Positions 32,960 through 44,600 of a stretch of 64,000 bases of DNA are shown here, one piece after another. The translations under genes were made by a program, and so were the position numbers. This stretch comes from Siphonodentalium dalli (lineage: Eukaryota > Mollusca > Scaphopoda > Gadilida > Siphonodentaliidae), in assembly GCA_032622095.1 (NCBI GenBank), contig CP136062.1:3284001-3348000 (forward strand), written 5' to 3'. The notes under the pieces were generated by a model, which saw only the letters and a list, made by a program, of their open reading frames with translations, was not told the DNA's origin and ran no database searches. Position 1 is the first letter of the stretch. The number at the start of each line of letters is the position of its first letter.

Positions 32960-34189
32960 GTCAACGAGTTCTAACCCTTCGGCATACAACGAATATTGTC
33001 CGCGTTTACCCCGCGGAGTTATCTCCCTTTATATGAAAAAAATGTCATTTATTATCTCGGAAATTATATGGAGCAGAGCATCGAAAATTGGACCGTATGA
33101 ACACCTCGATATGCCCTACTGCCCACGGGCATCAAAACTTGTGTCCGCGCTTTCCCTGAAGAGTTACCGCCCATAAATAGGCAAACACCATACACCAGGA
33201 CGTATAAACTGAGGTTTTTATTATTATTTTTTTGTTTTAAGTATAGAGCTTTAAATTTTTTATTGCATATTCCGAATTGGACGAGAGATTTGGACTCGAA
33301 TATACCGCTTAAAAATGTTTTTACCAAGCACTTTCCGCGTTACGGTGTACGGAAATATTGCAACTATTTTTCCCGCCAAATCTAAACCGGCTGGTTAAAG
33401 AGCAAAATATTGTCGTATTATGTACATTGACATACTTTATGTACGTCCCAGAAGTTTGACGGCTATACTGTACATGTAACATGCCCAACGGAGAATGCGT
33501 GTCAGGGTGGGTCGAGACTTTAGGAAAATTCCACGAAAATTGCAAAGGGGGGGAAATTCAAACATCGAGATAAATTTTTTTTACGAGTACATCTGATGGC
33601 TAGTGTTCACGCGCATCCAGAGGGCGATTTTCTAATTTTCAGATGGAACGGTTTACTCGTGACAACGCTATATATAATACATATGTATACTTATGTTGTC
33701 TATCACTAGCCGATTTTTAGCCCCAAAACCAAACGGGCTGATGTAGGAGCGAGTTTAATGCGGTGGTACATAAGCCGGTATACTGTAGGTATGCCTCTAA
33801 AATTTGACCTCTCTAATATAAACGCAACCTGCTCAAGGGAGTGTTTGTGTCGGGTGGGTTCAGATTTGGAAAATTCCACCGAAGATCAAATGGGGAAAAT
33901 TACTCCGAAAATCATATATTGAGATAAAAACTTTTCGATGAGTGGATGTGATAAGTAGTATCTAAACGCAAGATTAGTACACTTTTTAATGATTTATATT
34001 GAACGGTTTAACCCTGGTAGCGTATAACGTTGTGACGGGTGATATATACATGTATTACTCAAATTCAAACCCTCTTTTCATGACGCAAATTCAAACGGAC
34101 TTAGCAAGAAGCAAGGCAAATGCATGAATATGCTCACCGATATACTATATAGGTATGTCCGCTCTACTGTAAAAGTAACCTATTGTCAC
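32960..34189 (+). repeat. ~348-bp diverged tandem units
   Basis: Two clear units, with GTCAGGGTGGGTCGAGA at 33501 and GTCGGGTGGGTTCAGA at 33849, 348 bp apart, each followed by AAATTCCAC(G/C), a GGGGAAA(T/A)T tract, (A)TCGAGATAAA or ATTGAGATAAAAA and GAACGGTTTA. The start of another unit (ATATACTATATAGGTATG) is at 34139, and a more distant one, with GTCCGCG(T/C)TT and AGAGTTA or GGAGTTAT motifs, at 32990 and 33145. CGGAGTTATCTCCCTTT at 33014 is a word I have often seen in mollusc repeats. Confidence 0.7.
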
Positions 34190-34590
34190 GATTTGACCTG
34201 TCCAAAACACTCCCCGGACAAAAGTTTTCCTAGGTATCAAATTTCGTCGATATCCGATCGTTTTACTCGATTTGACCTTGAACTGACCATTTCGAAGGTC
34301 AATGTCAGGTCGGGGTCACGACTTGACTCGCCAAAAAGACTCTCCGGACAAAAGTATCCATAGGTATCGAATTTCGTGGAAATCCGTGTTTTACCCGATT
34401 TGACCTTCGATTGTCCTTTTTGAAGACAAATGTCAGGTCGAGGGTCACGATTCGACCCGTCCAAAACACTCCCTGGACAAAAGTACCCACATTTTTCAGA
34501 TTTCGTCAAAATCCGTCCAGCAGTTTTCCCGGCCATAGCTGACAGACAAACAAACAGACAGACAGAAGTACCAAAATATATATTAAATTA
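34190..34590 (-). repeat. Dispersed repeat B, reversed long copy
   Basis: Reverse of the family at 4351 and 4709. It ends (left in element terms) with GACAGACAAACAAACAGACA and CCAAAATATATATTAAAT at about 34540-34585. Three internal sub-units of about 120-135 bp each contain CACTCCCCGGACAAAAGT or a variant (34211, 34335 and 34470), ATTTCGTCGA, and GTCAGGTCG with GGTCACGA. Confidence 0.85.
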
Positions 34591-34733
34591 AGAAATGTCA
34601 ATGCAAGTCCACCATTGGATCGTAAGGCACCAATATGCATTCGCATAAAGAGGAACACACATATACGCATAACACTCACATGGGATGGGGTGGAATACCA
34701 TGGAAGTATATCTGATTCCATGGAATCTGACCT

Positions 34734-35093
34734 CTAGTTTGAACTGTTCTTGAGCAATTTTCTATTATAGAGTCGCGAACGTGACCTCGACGGGGTCGGG
34801 TTTTCGAGTGTTCCAAATTGGGACAGGTACTGAATTATATCGCTATCAATTAGCTCGTATGGCACTTTCTTCAAAACAACAACAGTGAAATTGCCGTCAA
34901 TGTCACTTGGCCTGATGCGGGACCCGAATAGCCTCATCCCTTTGGTTATAAGTTCATGTTTGGTTTCAGTGCTACTCACAGTTATATAAGTGTAATCCTT
35001 GCTAACTTGTATAGCGCGAACATGATCCAATGGAATAACTCTCTCGAGGCTCCTGAGAATATCAGATTCGCGCACTTTTCCGAAATTACTAGT
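34734..35093 (-). pseudogene. Retroelement ORF1/gag-like fragment
   Basis: The frame is open from just after a stop at 35094-35096 to a stop at 34734, and lacks an ATG; the first codon that could be used is GTG at 35075, so a fragment of a longer frame is more likely than a gene. From that GTG, residues 9-24 (SLERVIPLDHVRAIQ) and 25-80 form two strand-rich segments, with FTVVVLKKVPYELIDSDI (about residues 63-80) in the second; then a low-complexity SRSRSRLYNRK tail follows. Tandem RRM-like folds in this layout are known in ORF1/gag-type proteins of non-LTR retrotransposons, where they bind RNA. That assignment is by general resemblance, not by a search. The upstream sequence in another frame also reads protein-like up to about 35150, where the foldback element begins, consistent with a frameshift and an insertion breaking the frame. 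Confidence 0.45.
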
Positions 35094-35149
35094 CTATTTT
35101 CACCGTCAGGGGTCTTTGAAGTGTTGTCGAGATCTCTATACAGTACGCA

Positions 35150-37455
35150 CGGATAGGACCGGTCCTACTAAACCCCGACCGCACCCGACGCACCCGACCG
35201 GACCGCCCCAGGGGTCCGAGCGAGATGGACTATCGTGTAGCATGGACCCGAATGTACCAAAGTTCCAACCCCCAAGTCGATAGCTCGAGCGGACACGGCA
35301 CTGTTAACCCCTGAATGAGGGCCGTTTCCGCCAGGTACGGGGAATACAAAAAGGCGCCGACCGCACCTCCCCTGACTGCCTGACCACGGAAATGGACATT
35401 ATATCATGAAGTGAATACCCATATGCATCCACGGGCGATCGGACAAGTCGCTAGCTGCAGCGGAAGTGAATAAACTAACCCATACGCTGCTGCCAAATTC
35501 GCTATAAATGTACGCAAAAACGCCAGAATTAACACCCGCCGACCGGACCGCCCCTAGGGGTCCGAGCGAGATGTGGTTTGCACTATCGTGTAAAATGGAC
35601 CTGATTGTACCAAAGTTCCAATCTCCAAGTCGATAGCTCGAGCGGACACGGCACTGTTAGCCCCTCACTGGCGGCCGTTTCCATCAGGTACGGGAAATCC
35701 AAAAAGGCGCCGACCGCACCTCCCCTGAATGCCTGACCACGGAAATGGACATTATATCATGAATTTAATACCCATATGCATCCATGGGCGATCGGACAAG
35801 TCGCTAGCTGCAGCGGAAGTGAATAAATTAGCCCATACGCTGCTGCCAAATTCGCTATAAATGTACGCAAAAACGCCGAAATTAACACCCGCCGACCGTA
35901 CCGCCCCTAGGGCTCCGAGCGAGATGGGGTTTGCACTATCGTGTATAATGGACCCGAATATACCAAAGTTCCAATCCACAAGTCGATAGCTCGACCGGAC
36001 ACGGCACTGTTGACCCCTGACTGGCGGCCGTTTCCGCCAGGTACGGGAAATCCAAAGAGGCGCCGACCGCACCTCCACTGACTGCCTGACCACGGACATG
36101 GACATTATATCATGAAGTGAATACCATATGCATCCACCGGCGATCGGACAAGTCGCTAGCTGCAGCGGAAGTGAATAAATTAACCCATACGCTGCTGCCG
36201 AATTCGCTATAAATGTACGCAAAATCGCCGAAATTAACACGCGCCGACCGGACCGCCCCTAGGGTTCCGAGCGAGATAGGGTTTGCACTATCGTGTAGAA
36301 TGAACCCGGATGTACCAAAGTTCCAATCCCCAAGTCGATAGCTCGAGCGGACACGTACATTTATAGCGAATTTGGCAGCAGCGTATGGATTAATTTTTTC
36401 ACTTACGCTGCAGCTAGCGACTTGTCCGATCGCCCATGGATGCATATGGGTATTCAATTCATGATATAATGTCCATTTCCGTGGTCAGACAGTCAGGGGA
36501 GGTGCGGTCGGCGCCTTTTTGGATTTCCCGTACCTGGCGGAAACGGCCGGCAGTCAGGGGTTAACAGTGCCGTGTCCGCTCGAGCTATCGACTTGTGGAT
36601 TGGAACTTTGGTACATTCGGGTTCATTCTACACGATAGTGCAAACCCCACCTCGCTCGGACCCCTAGGGGCGGTCCGGTCGGCGGGTGTTAATTTCGGCG
36701 TTTTTGCGTACATTTATAGCGAATTCGGCAGCAGCGTATGGGTTAATTTATTCACTTCCGCTGCAGCTAGCGACTTATCCGATCGCCCATGGATACATAT
36801 GGGTATTCACTTCATGATATAGTGTCCATTCCCGTGGTCAGGCAGTCAGGGGAGGTGCGGTCGGCGCCTTTTTTGATTTCCCGTACCTGGCGGAAACGGC
36901 CGCCAGTCAGGGGTTAACAGTGCCGTGTCCGGTCGAGCTATCGACTTGGGGATTGGAACTTTGGTACAATCGAGTCCATTCTACACGATAGTGCAAACCC
37001 CATCTCGCTCGCATCCCTAGGGGCGGTCCGGTCGGCGGGTATTAATTTCGGTGTTTTTGCGTACATTTATAGCGAATTCGGCAGCAGCGTATGGGTTAAT
37101 TTATTCACTTCCGCTGCAGCTATCGACTTGTCCGATCGCCCATGGATGCATATGGGTATTCACTTCATGATATAATGTCCATTTCCGTGGTCAGACAGTC
37201 AGGGGAGGTGCGGTCGGCGCCTTTTTGGATTTTCCGTACCTGGCGGAAACGGCCGCCAGTCAGGGATTAACAGTGCCGTGTCCGCTCGAGCTATCGACTT
37301 GGGGATTGGAACTTTGGTACATTCGGGCCATTCTACACGATAGTGCAAACCCCATCTCGCTCGGACCTCTGGGGGCGGTTCGGTCGGGTGCGATCGGGTC
37401 CGGTCGGGTGCAGTCGGGTGCGGTCGGGTTTTAGTAGGACCCGATAGGACCGTTG
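35150..37455. mobile_element. 2.3-kb foldback element made of 352-bp tandem units
   Basis: The left half (35163-36354) carries about 3.3 direct units; GACCGCCCC marks them at 35201, 35546, 35899 (one change) and 36251, a period of 345-353 bp. At about 36355 orientation flips and about 3.1 units follow in reverse to 37440. The outer ends are mirrored: GGTCCTACTAAACCCCGACC on the left and GGTCGGGTTTTAGTAGGACC on the right, preceded and followed by short GCACCCGAC or GTCGGGTGC repeats. Each unit also contains GTCGATAGCTCGAGCGGACA, GGCGCCGACCGCACCTCC, GATCGGACAAGTCGCTAGCT and TTCGCTATAAATGTACGCAA. No transposase is encoded; frames of up to 162 residues inside simply follow the repeat. It is GC-rich compared with the flanks. 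Confidence 0.93.
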
Positions 37456-38104
37456 ATGCGTACACATTTAGAAGTAGCGAATTAGGTTGCACTGCGAAGA
37501 AATCTATTAATTATTGGAGACAAAATTCAAACGCTAACAGTCGCGGCCATGTTACCGGTTCAAGTCCCTACTATTTATACCATAATTGCCTGTTCTATTG
37601 TGTGTATAACACCCATTTTGTAAACTTCATCTTTACACCTTACTGTGGGTAAACAGCTTCCTACTGTGGGTATAAATTTCTACTGTGGGGGTAAATTTTC
37701 AAACGTAATTGCACGTGTTAAACGTTTATACCCATAGTAGAACTACATCGTAGTTAGCAAAATAGTTCCTATGTCACATTGATTTAAAATTGTAAGTTGT
37801 CATGATGTAAATTAGATATGAGGAAATTGCTTGCATTTCAATCAAATGTAGCATTGTAGCTTGCCAGTGTTATATAAACTAGGAAACATAATTATGAATG
37901 GTAATACAAATTGACTGATCGCTCAGAAACAGACTGACGTCACTTGTGACATAAATATATGCATCACTGCGCGTGACGCACATTCCTTGTAGCGTCGTGT
38001 TTGTGTCTCTCGGTGTGGATACACATTCAAAGTAGGCTAAACATCGGAGTAGTTGAATTGGATGAACAAATCAAAAATAATAATTATGGCATAAATAAAA
38101 TAAA
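37456..38104. other. Spacer with TACTGTGGGTA repeats
   Basis: CTACTGTGGGTA-type words occur at about 37643, 37662 and 37679, with the reverse (TACCCATAGTAG) at 37729. TGACGTCA is at 37935. No gene. Confidence 0.45.
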
Positions 38105-38232
38105 CGCATAGTAGTCGAGAGTACAAAATTTTCACCACTCGTGGTATTGTGGTTTTAACCACTCGCCAAAGGCTCGTGGTTAAAACCATAATTCCACTCG
38201 TGGTGCAAATTTGGTATTCTCGGCTACTATGG
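38105..38232. mobile_element. 128-bp palindromic MITE
   Basis: Nearly perfect foldback: CCACTCGTGGTATTGTGGTT (38135-38154) with AACCATAATTCCACTCGTGG (38183-38202), and the outer arms CATAGTAGTCGAGAGTAC and GTATTCTCGGCTACTATG. The loop is about TCGCCAAAGGCT. Each arm contains the self-complementary word CCACTCGTGG. No coding capacity. Confidence 0.9.
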
Positions 38233-38734
38233 GTGTATTCTATATGTATACTATTTGACAGTGAGTTCACCCTATGGTGGCTATCGACGTATTTACACCA
38301 AAATGGGCAACGTATGAACTCACACAGTCTGCAATTTAGCAACAAAAGCTGAAATTTAGCAAAATGTTAGGGTTAATTTTGACGCCAGACACTACTTACG
38401 CCCAATTTGTGGTCGGTTATAAACGGGTTACCTTTATATTTTTTGGACAGTGATTCCTTAAATGGTGGCTATTGACTAATTAAAAATTGTTGGATTGAAC
38501 GCAGTTCATATTTTGCGCCAAGTTGTGGCCCTTAAACAAGGTCATCCATATGCACGCGATGAAAAGGGTACCTGATGATTAGCAGTGAAAAATATTGTCA
38601 GTATGCCAGCCACATTGTGTTTATAGAATTCATGTACCAACTGGATAGATTTTTATTCTGGACAATCTTGTGTTAATATTTGCGTATTTTAACATTCCTC
38701 ATTGCATTTCTTCATTTTTTAATAGCCTGGAGCC
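38233..38734. other. Unannotated spacer
   Basis: GACAGTGAGTTCACCCTATG (38258) and GACAGTGATTCCTTAAATGG (38447) begin a weak duplicate (GGTGGCTAT follows both). No gene. Confidence 0.4.
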
Positions 38735-39612
38735 ATTGCGGACCACTCTTATCGGCGGGTCGTCCATCCGTAGCAATGGAAGCCACCCCCATTACGAGAT
38801 GGTCAAAGTACATTTCTTCATACGACATACACAAATCCATATATTGTTTTTTTGTTTTTTGTTTTTTTAACTTTATCACAGGGAAGTATTAGCCACCAAC
38901 AGATAAAATTCGGGGTGCTTCAGCCGATAATAGTGGTCGAGCCCGTGCTGTGAGATACGTCCCCGACGATGGTCACCTCATCGGACGGGAATTCCACGGT
39001 ATGGGTTCGCAGCCTGAGGAGGACGAGTGGTCCTGACTGACCGATTCTAGCGGGGACTGACCCCGACACTCTTATCGGATGGAGCACCCCGAAAGATGTG
39101 ACCCACCCTTACGAGATGGTCAAATTGCCTGTCGGGGTCAGTCCCCGCTATGAACGGCCAGTCAGTCAGGACCAGTCGTCCTCCTGAGGCTGCGAACCCA
39201 TACCGTGGAGGTCCCGTCCGATGGGGTGACCATCGTCGGGGACATATCTCACAGCACGGACTCGAGCCAAAAGGCCGAGAAGCGATCGAATGATCACCCA
39301 TTTCGCAACAGCGAAATAGCCTATGATCTATATACATATATTATTGTGTTTTTTTGGCCCGGGAATATTGCGGACCACTCTTATCGGCTGGAGCACCCCG
39401 AAAGAGGTGACCCACCCTTACGAGATGGTAAAATTGCCTGTCGGGGTCAGTCCCCGCTAGAAGCGGTCAGTCAGACAGGACCACTCGTCCTCCTCAGACT
39501 GCGAACCCATACCGTGGAAGTCCCGTCCGATGTGGTGACCATCGTCGGGAACGTATCTCACAGAACGGGCTCGAGCCAAAAGGCCGAGAAGCGATCGAAT
39601 GATGACCCAATT
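38735..39612. repeat. GC-rich repeat, direct and inverted copies
   Basis: ATTGCGGACCACTCTTATCG occurs at 38735 and 39369, with a shorter version (CACTCTTATCGGATGGAGCA) at 39066. The downstream modules CCACCCTTACGAGATGGT, TTGCCTGTCGGGGTCAGTCC, CGAACCCATACCGTGGA, GACCATCGTCGGG, TCGAGCCAAAAGGCCGAGAA and GCGATCGAATGAT occur twice in direct order (39103-39297 and 39413-39608). The stretch at 38935-39045 carries the same modules in reverse orientation, so it forms an inverted pair with 39160-39245. Frames of 154 residues (39205-39669) and 96 residues (39047-39337, minus) fall in the repeat. A coding origin cannot be excluded but I do not recognise a domain. Confidence 0.85.
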
Positions 39613-40084
39613 GCCTTTAGGGATTTCGGAAACAAGAAGAACAAGGTGTATGTATATAATAAAGTATAATGTAGCCTATAGTGTATGCCACAATGGTGCT
39701 GACAGTCGTTAAAAGTATATTTAGTTTTTTGTGTATTTTCTTTGATATGCAATATTAAAACATTTAATTCACAATTTAACAGCCAAATTCTGTTGTAGAT
39801 AAAACAATTAAAATGTATACATCTCTGACAATTCAAATAAGACAATTCAAATTAATTGCTTCAACATTCAAAAATATTTAAAAATCAAATCGACGATCAT
39901 ATATGAGTCAAATCACAATGTGAGATATCAAATAAACACAAACAAGTAACTTACGGCACAGAAAATATCAAATTAAAGGCCACCAAACCAGCGGTCCAAA
40001 CCGGAGGCAAAGATTCAGTCTATGTATACTAAATAGATAAAGGAAAGAGTTAAACGGGTTACACACTATACTACATAGTACGTC
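39613..40084. other. Unannotated AT-rich spacer
   Basis: About 470 bp without a recognisable gene or repeat. Confidence 0.4.
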
Positions 40085-40584
40085 TTAAGGTACGGTGGGC
40101 CTTGGCGGTGGTTATCCTGTGAAAATATTTTCACCCGTCAAAAACGGCCACAAACAGAAAGAACATCAACATGTAGACAGACTTTGTCCGTATATAAATA
40201 AGAAATATCGCATAAACAGTATGTTATTCTCATATGTTTAACCATTGTTATGTAAATAAAGGTATAAAAAGTAACTTTTCTGGTGTTTGTTTATATTATG
40301 ATGGTAAACATAAAGAGCGTTCTTTGTTGGTGAATTCCTGATATGGAACTAATAAAGAGCTTTATGCCATTTGTGTGTGATTAACCAGTGGCATTGTGCT
40401 GTCCTCTGTAATCCAATCGGGCTCTTGATTATGTAAAATATAGTAGGCACTTATGATAACATGCTGTTTACGCGATGGTCATGGTATATATGAACGAAAC
40501 TGTATGCGTTTTAATGTTTTTCTGTTTACGGTGTTTGGAACAAATATGAATATTTTCGACAATTAAGGCCTCACGTGCCTTTAA
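40085..40584. mobile_element. TTAA-flanked MITE, family M1, full copy
   Basis: TTAAGGTACGGTGGGCCTTGG on the left (40085) and, reversed, TTAAAGGCACGTGAGGCCTT on the right (ending at 40584) form imperfect inverted ends, both bounded by TTAA. TTAA is the target of piggyBac-type transposases and of some other DNA elements. The right 390 bp (40197-40584) occurs again, almost unchanged, at 61424-61812. No coding capacity. TAAAGAGCGTTC at 40311 is shared with the 30.8-kb array. Confidence 0.75.
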
Positions 40585-41127
40585 TATTTAAAACAAAGGT
40601 TTCGAAACACGAATTACGTGAAGGTACATGTGTGTCTGGACTATACCCAAGTTTGCCTGTGGGTAGCTTCCAAATTAAGTGAAACCATGGATCATTAAAA
40701 TGCTACAAATATGTACCTATAAACGTACCGTACACCCATACTGATAGAAAAGTATATATGGTCTATACATAAACGGAATGCAACTGTTATGCATGTACTA
40801 AATTAGTCCATGAAATGAAGGAACACTATGAGTTAAAAGGATGTGTTGTTCGCCAGTACATGCATATGTGAGTTACCCATGAGGGAGAAGCCTCTATTAA
40901 GAAGAGGGTGTATCGGTACATGCATAAAAAGAATTGAACCAATGAAACTAAAAAACGATGTGCCAGTAACCCAGCAGAAATGTTTTCAGTTGAATTCTTG
41001 ACAAAATATTACTTGAATGGAATAATTTCCTTTAACTAAGAAGTACATGAATAATTACACACCGGTATTAATACCACATTATTTGGACCGTACATGATAC
41101 ACGATCATACATTTATCTCAGTCCAAA
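40585..41127. other. Unannotated spacer
   Basis: AATTAGTCCATGAAATGAAG at 40802 and CATGAGTTACCCATGAG-type words relate to the repeat D copies at 49-50 kb, but I cannot align the whole region by eye. Confidence 0.4.
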
Positions 41128-41320
41128 TTTACATGAAGGGTAGTATGCCAACAGTCCAAATTGGAACACCAAGCAATCTTAACATCAAGAAATCTTTAAA
41201 ATGTTTGCATAATGGCACAAACATAAAGTTATAAGAACACAAAATTCAAATCTCAATGAATTTCCATTGTAATGAATTTCCATTGTTTTAACTTGTTTAA
41301 CAATTAAAACAACTTAAAGA
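41128..41320 (+). repeat. Dispersed repeat D, copy 1
   Basis: Shares, in order, TTTACATGAAGGGTAGTATG, CCAACAGTCCAAATTGGAAC, CAATCTT, TGTTTGCATAATGGCACAAA, AAATTCAAATCTCAAT, TTTCCATTG and TAACAATTAAAACAA with copies at 49062-49350, 49466-49700 and 49988-50130. The family is unknown. Confidence 0.75.
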
Positions 41321-41329
41321 TGGATTATC

Positions 41330-41635
41330 AATACTCTGAAGTTTAAAATATCTACGACCAAACTGTAGGAGGAGTCGATTACAACAAGAAGGTACCCTCA
41401 TACAGAACATTATAACAAATGTTGAAAAAGTCGAAAAGGGTTAATTACTCTGTCAAATTTAGAAGAAAAAAAATTGTCATCTATATACATGTTGCACAAC
41501 TTCAATATATGGGCAACATTATTCTGAAGTTTCAAATCTCTAGGATGAAAACTGTAGGAGTTGATTACACCATGAAGGTACCCTCATACTGAAAATTATA
41601 AAAAATGTTGAAATTTTCTACTTTACTTTTACTTT
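41330..41635 (+). repeat. Dispersed repeat E, uninterrupted copy
   Basis: Two internal units with TCTGAAGTTT(A/C)AAAT, AACTGTAGGAG, GATTACA and GAAGGTACCCTCATAC (41336-41420 and 41522-41590) flank a middle part CGAAAAGGGTTAATTACTCT, TTGTCATCTATATACATGTT and GCACAACTTCAATATATG. The same repeat at 48495-49030 is split by foldback element F exactly within the CTATATACATG stretch. Confidence 0.82.
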
Positions 41636-44600
41636 AAACATATTTTAATGTATTTAGAAAAAATATACACAGGGATCAGGGCACAAGTTACAAAACTTAC
41701 AAACTTGCCCCTCTCCTAATACAATCATGGAACATACATAAAAATACATAGCAGATATAGCAAACTGTTTATAAAGAAGAGTGCAGAGTGTGTGTGCTGC
41801 GGATGTCGGGTTTCCATCGGTATTCCAATCTCGGTTATGAAGAAAACGCTAGAACTCAGTGAGTTGAAAGATGAATAGCGAAACTTACCATACATGGGTT
41901 TGTTCAAAACGCTCTGTTTTAGCTATAAAAGATTGAGTAATGCGGAAAAGAGTAGTGTTCTTTTGATTTGATATACCTTTTACCCCATATAAGAAATGAT
42001 TTGCTTCTAATGATTGAAAGCCATTAATACTTAAATTTCGGTAAAAGTCAATTCTCTGATCTACAAATAAAGGGCAAACATGAAAATAGTGATTGGCGTC
42101 GTCAATGTCTAAGTTACAGGGGCATATAGGCGAATCTGATATGTGATTATCAAACATATCCGAACGGAGATCACTACACTGATTCCGAATTTTACAGTGT
42201 ATTATATTAATTTTCCTTTTTCCTGTATAAAAATAAGAGGGTGGTTTTATTATTGGTCTATAATCCCTAAATTGGCTTTGAAATCGGAAATGGAGGTTGC
42301 ATTGATTACATACACAGGTAATTTGTTCCATTCCAGAACAACAGATGGGAGAAATGACTGTTTAAAATGCTCAGTGTTAGCGAAATAGGAATAAAATTTA
42401 TTTGGAAATCTAAGATTATAATCCGATCGTTCTCTGGAGCGTGCCGGTAGGAGATATGTCAGATACAAAGGGGCGTCTTCATTGATAATTCTGTAAATTG
42501 CTTGCAAATGGCGATGTTGCCTACGCCTGTGTAGTGTCCGCCAACCTACCTCAAGCCATAACTTGTTAAGTGACACTGAACGATTTAGGCCGGTTACGAT
42601 TCTAGCGGCGTCTTTATGTATTCGGTCGAGTTTTTCCAATAAGTAATCGGGTGCGGAATCCCATACGACGTCAGCATAATCCAAAATAGGAAGGATATAC
42701 GCATTGTAAAAAAATTCGAGTGTCTTTCTATCGAGATCGTTTTTTAATTTCCTCAATTGTGATAGTCTAGAAGCAGCTTTGTTTGCTGTGTGTTCTATGT
42801 GTTTGTTCCATTTTAAATTTGATTGAAATTCAAGGCCAAGGTGCTTATGCGATTCGTTAAGAAATAGTTTCGTCCTGGAATATTAAATCTGGGGAATTAT
42901 CTTGAGGTACGAATGAGAAGGATATTGCCTTGGTTTTCTTGGGATTGAACGAAACTAACCAGTTGTCTGCCCATAGACTGACCCTTTTGAGGTCCTCGTT
43001 TAGTTCTGATTGTAGGATGTTAAGATTGAAGTGAGAAGCTGTGAGACATGTGTCATCAGCATACATTCTAACAGTTGATGTGAGGTTATCTGGTATGTCA
43101 TTAATGTATATTAAAAATAGGAAAGGCCAAAGGATTTATCCTTGGGGAACACCCGCTGTAATGGTTTCAAAATCAGAATAAGTGTTATTGATTCGGACCC
43201 TTTGCTTCCTGTTAGTGAGATAGTCCTCCAGCCATTTAGAAAGCGACCCTGTTATCCCATACGCGGTAGTTTTGGCAATCAACCCTCTGTGCCAGACTCT
43301 CTCGAAGGCTTTAGATATATCACAAAATACTGAACAAGTGTATAAGCCTTTGTCGAGTGTCTGACACAGCTGGTGATAAAGATCAATCATTTGGAATGTA
43401 GTGCTGTGTTTCGGAACGAAACCCGACTGATTTTGAAATAGGAGTTTATTCTCATCGAAAAAGGACGAGATTCTCTTTAGAACTAACTTTTCAAGAATTT
43501 TTCCCAGGCATGGTAGAAGGGAAATTGGTCGGTAATTAGCGCTATCTGCGGAATCTCCATTTTTAAGGATAGGAATCACATTGGCTTTCTTCCACTGTGA
43601 TGGGAACTTTCCCGTTTGTAGAGATTTTTTAAAAATTAAGAAAAGAGGGTGGGCTATAGCGTTAGCCGTGCCGTGGAGCATTTTTGGACTAACTCCGTCA
43701 TAGCCATAGGCTTTGTTCGTTTTAAGTGATCTGATCGCAGATATGACATCATCGACTGAAAATTTAAGTTCTGATAATTCTATATTGCATCGTGAACTGA
43801 AATCAGGTAGTTTGTGATCTTTCTGGTCAATCGTGGAATTTGAGAGGAATTTTTTATTCAGGCACTCGGCTTTTCCCAAATCGTTTGAGGCAAAAGATAC
43901 ACCATTGACTTTAATATCTCCATCCGTAGAATAAATAGGTGGTATTTTTGTTATCTTCTTTTTGTTCAAAAGAAAGTTGATGAGATGCCAGAATTCACGG
44001 GGCGAAGAACTGTCATTTACCCTATCTTCGATATTGTTTTCAAATTTGGCTTTCGCATACTTTTTCATGTTGTTGACTTTGTTCCTCGATTTTTTGTATT
44101 TTGTCCAATTATTTTCAGTGCCAGACTTGATGGCGACCGATCGCAATCTATCTCGACGTCGAATCTCACGTCGGATGTCGCTATTGAACCAAATTTTGTC
44201 TTTCGATCTTATCGTAACTGTAGTTTGTGGTATAGTGATTCGCATTATTTCAAAGAATTTATCATAAAAAATTTGCACTACTCTATCAATGTCGTTTTCA
44301 GGCTGGAGGAGATCGTCCCAATTTATATCATTTATTAAAATTGCCGCCTTTTGGAAGTCGCCGCGATTATAGTTCCATATTTTCCTTTGGAAGGAAGGGG
44401 TTGACAGTTGATCAAATGAGATGGTCGCATAAACACCTAAGTGGTCCGAAATTTCTAAGTCAATGATGTCGGCATCCCTCACTTGAATGTCAGGGCTTAT
44501 AATGATGGGGTCCAGAAGCGTCGCGGATGTAGCAGTGATTCTGGTCGGGGATGTAATCACATTTCTGAGTGAAAAATAGTCCGTGATATTTTTAAGTTTG

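Noticed and set aside
33064-33545. Minus-strand frames of 74-87 residues as genes
   Set aside because: They cover diverged ~348-bp tandem units, overlap one another in different frames and carry no motif.
35752-36822. Open frames of 115-162 residues with repeated similar sequence
   Set aside because: They follow the 352-bp units of the foldback element in both orientations; the same peptide appears on opposite strands because the units are inverted.
39205-39669. 154-residue frame as a gene
   Set aside because: It spans two copies of a GC-rich repeat in different relative phases, and no domain is recognisable. A decayed coding origin remains possible.
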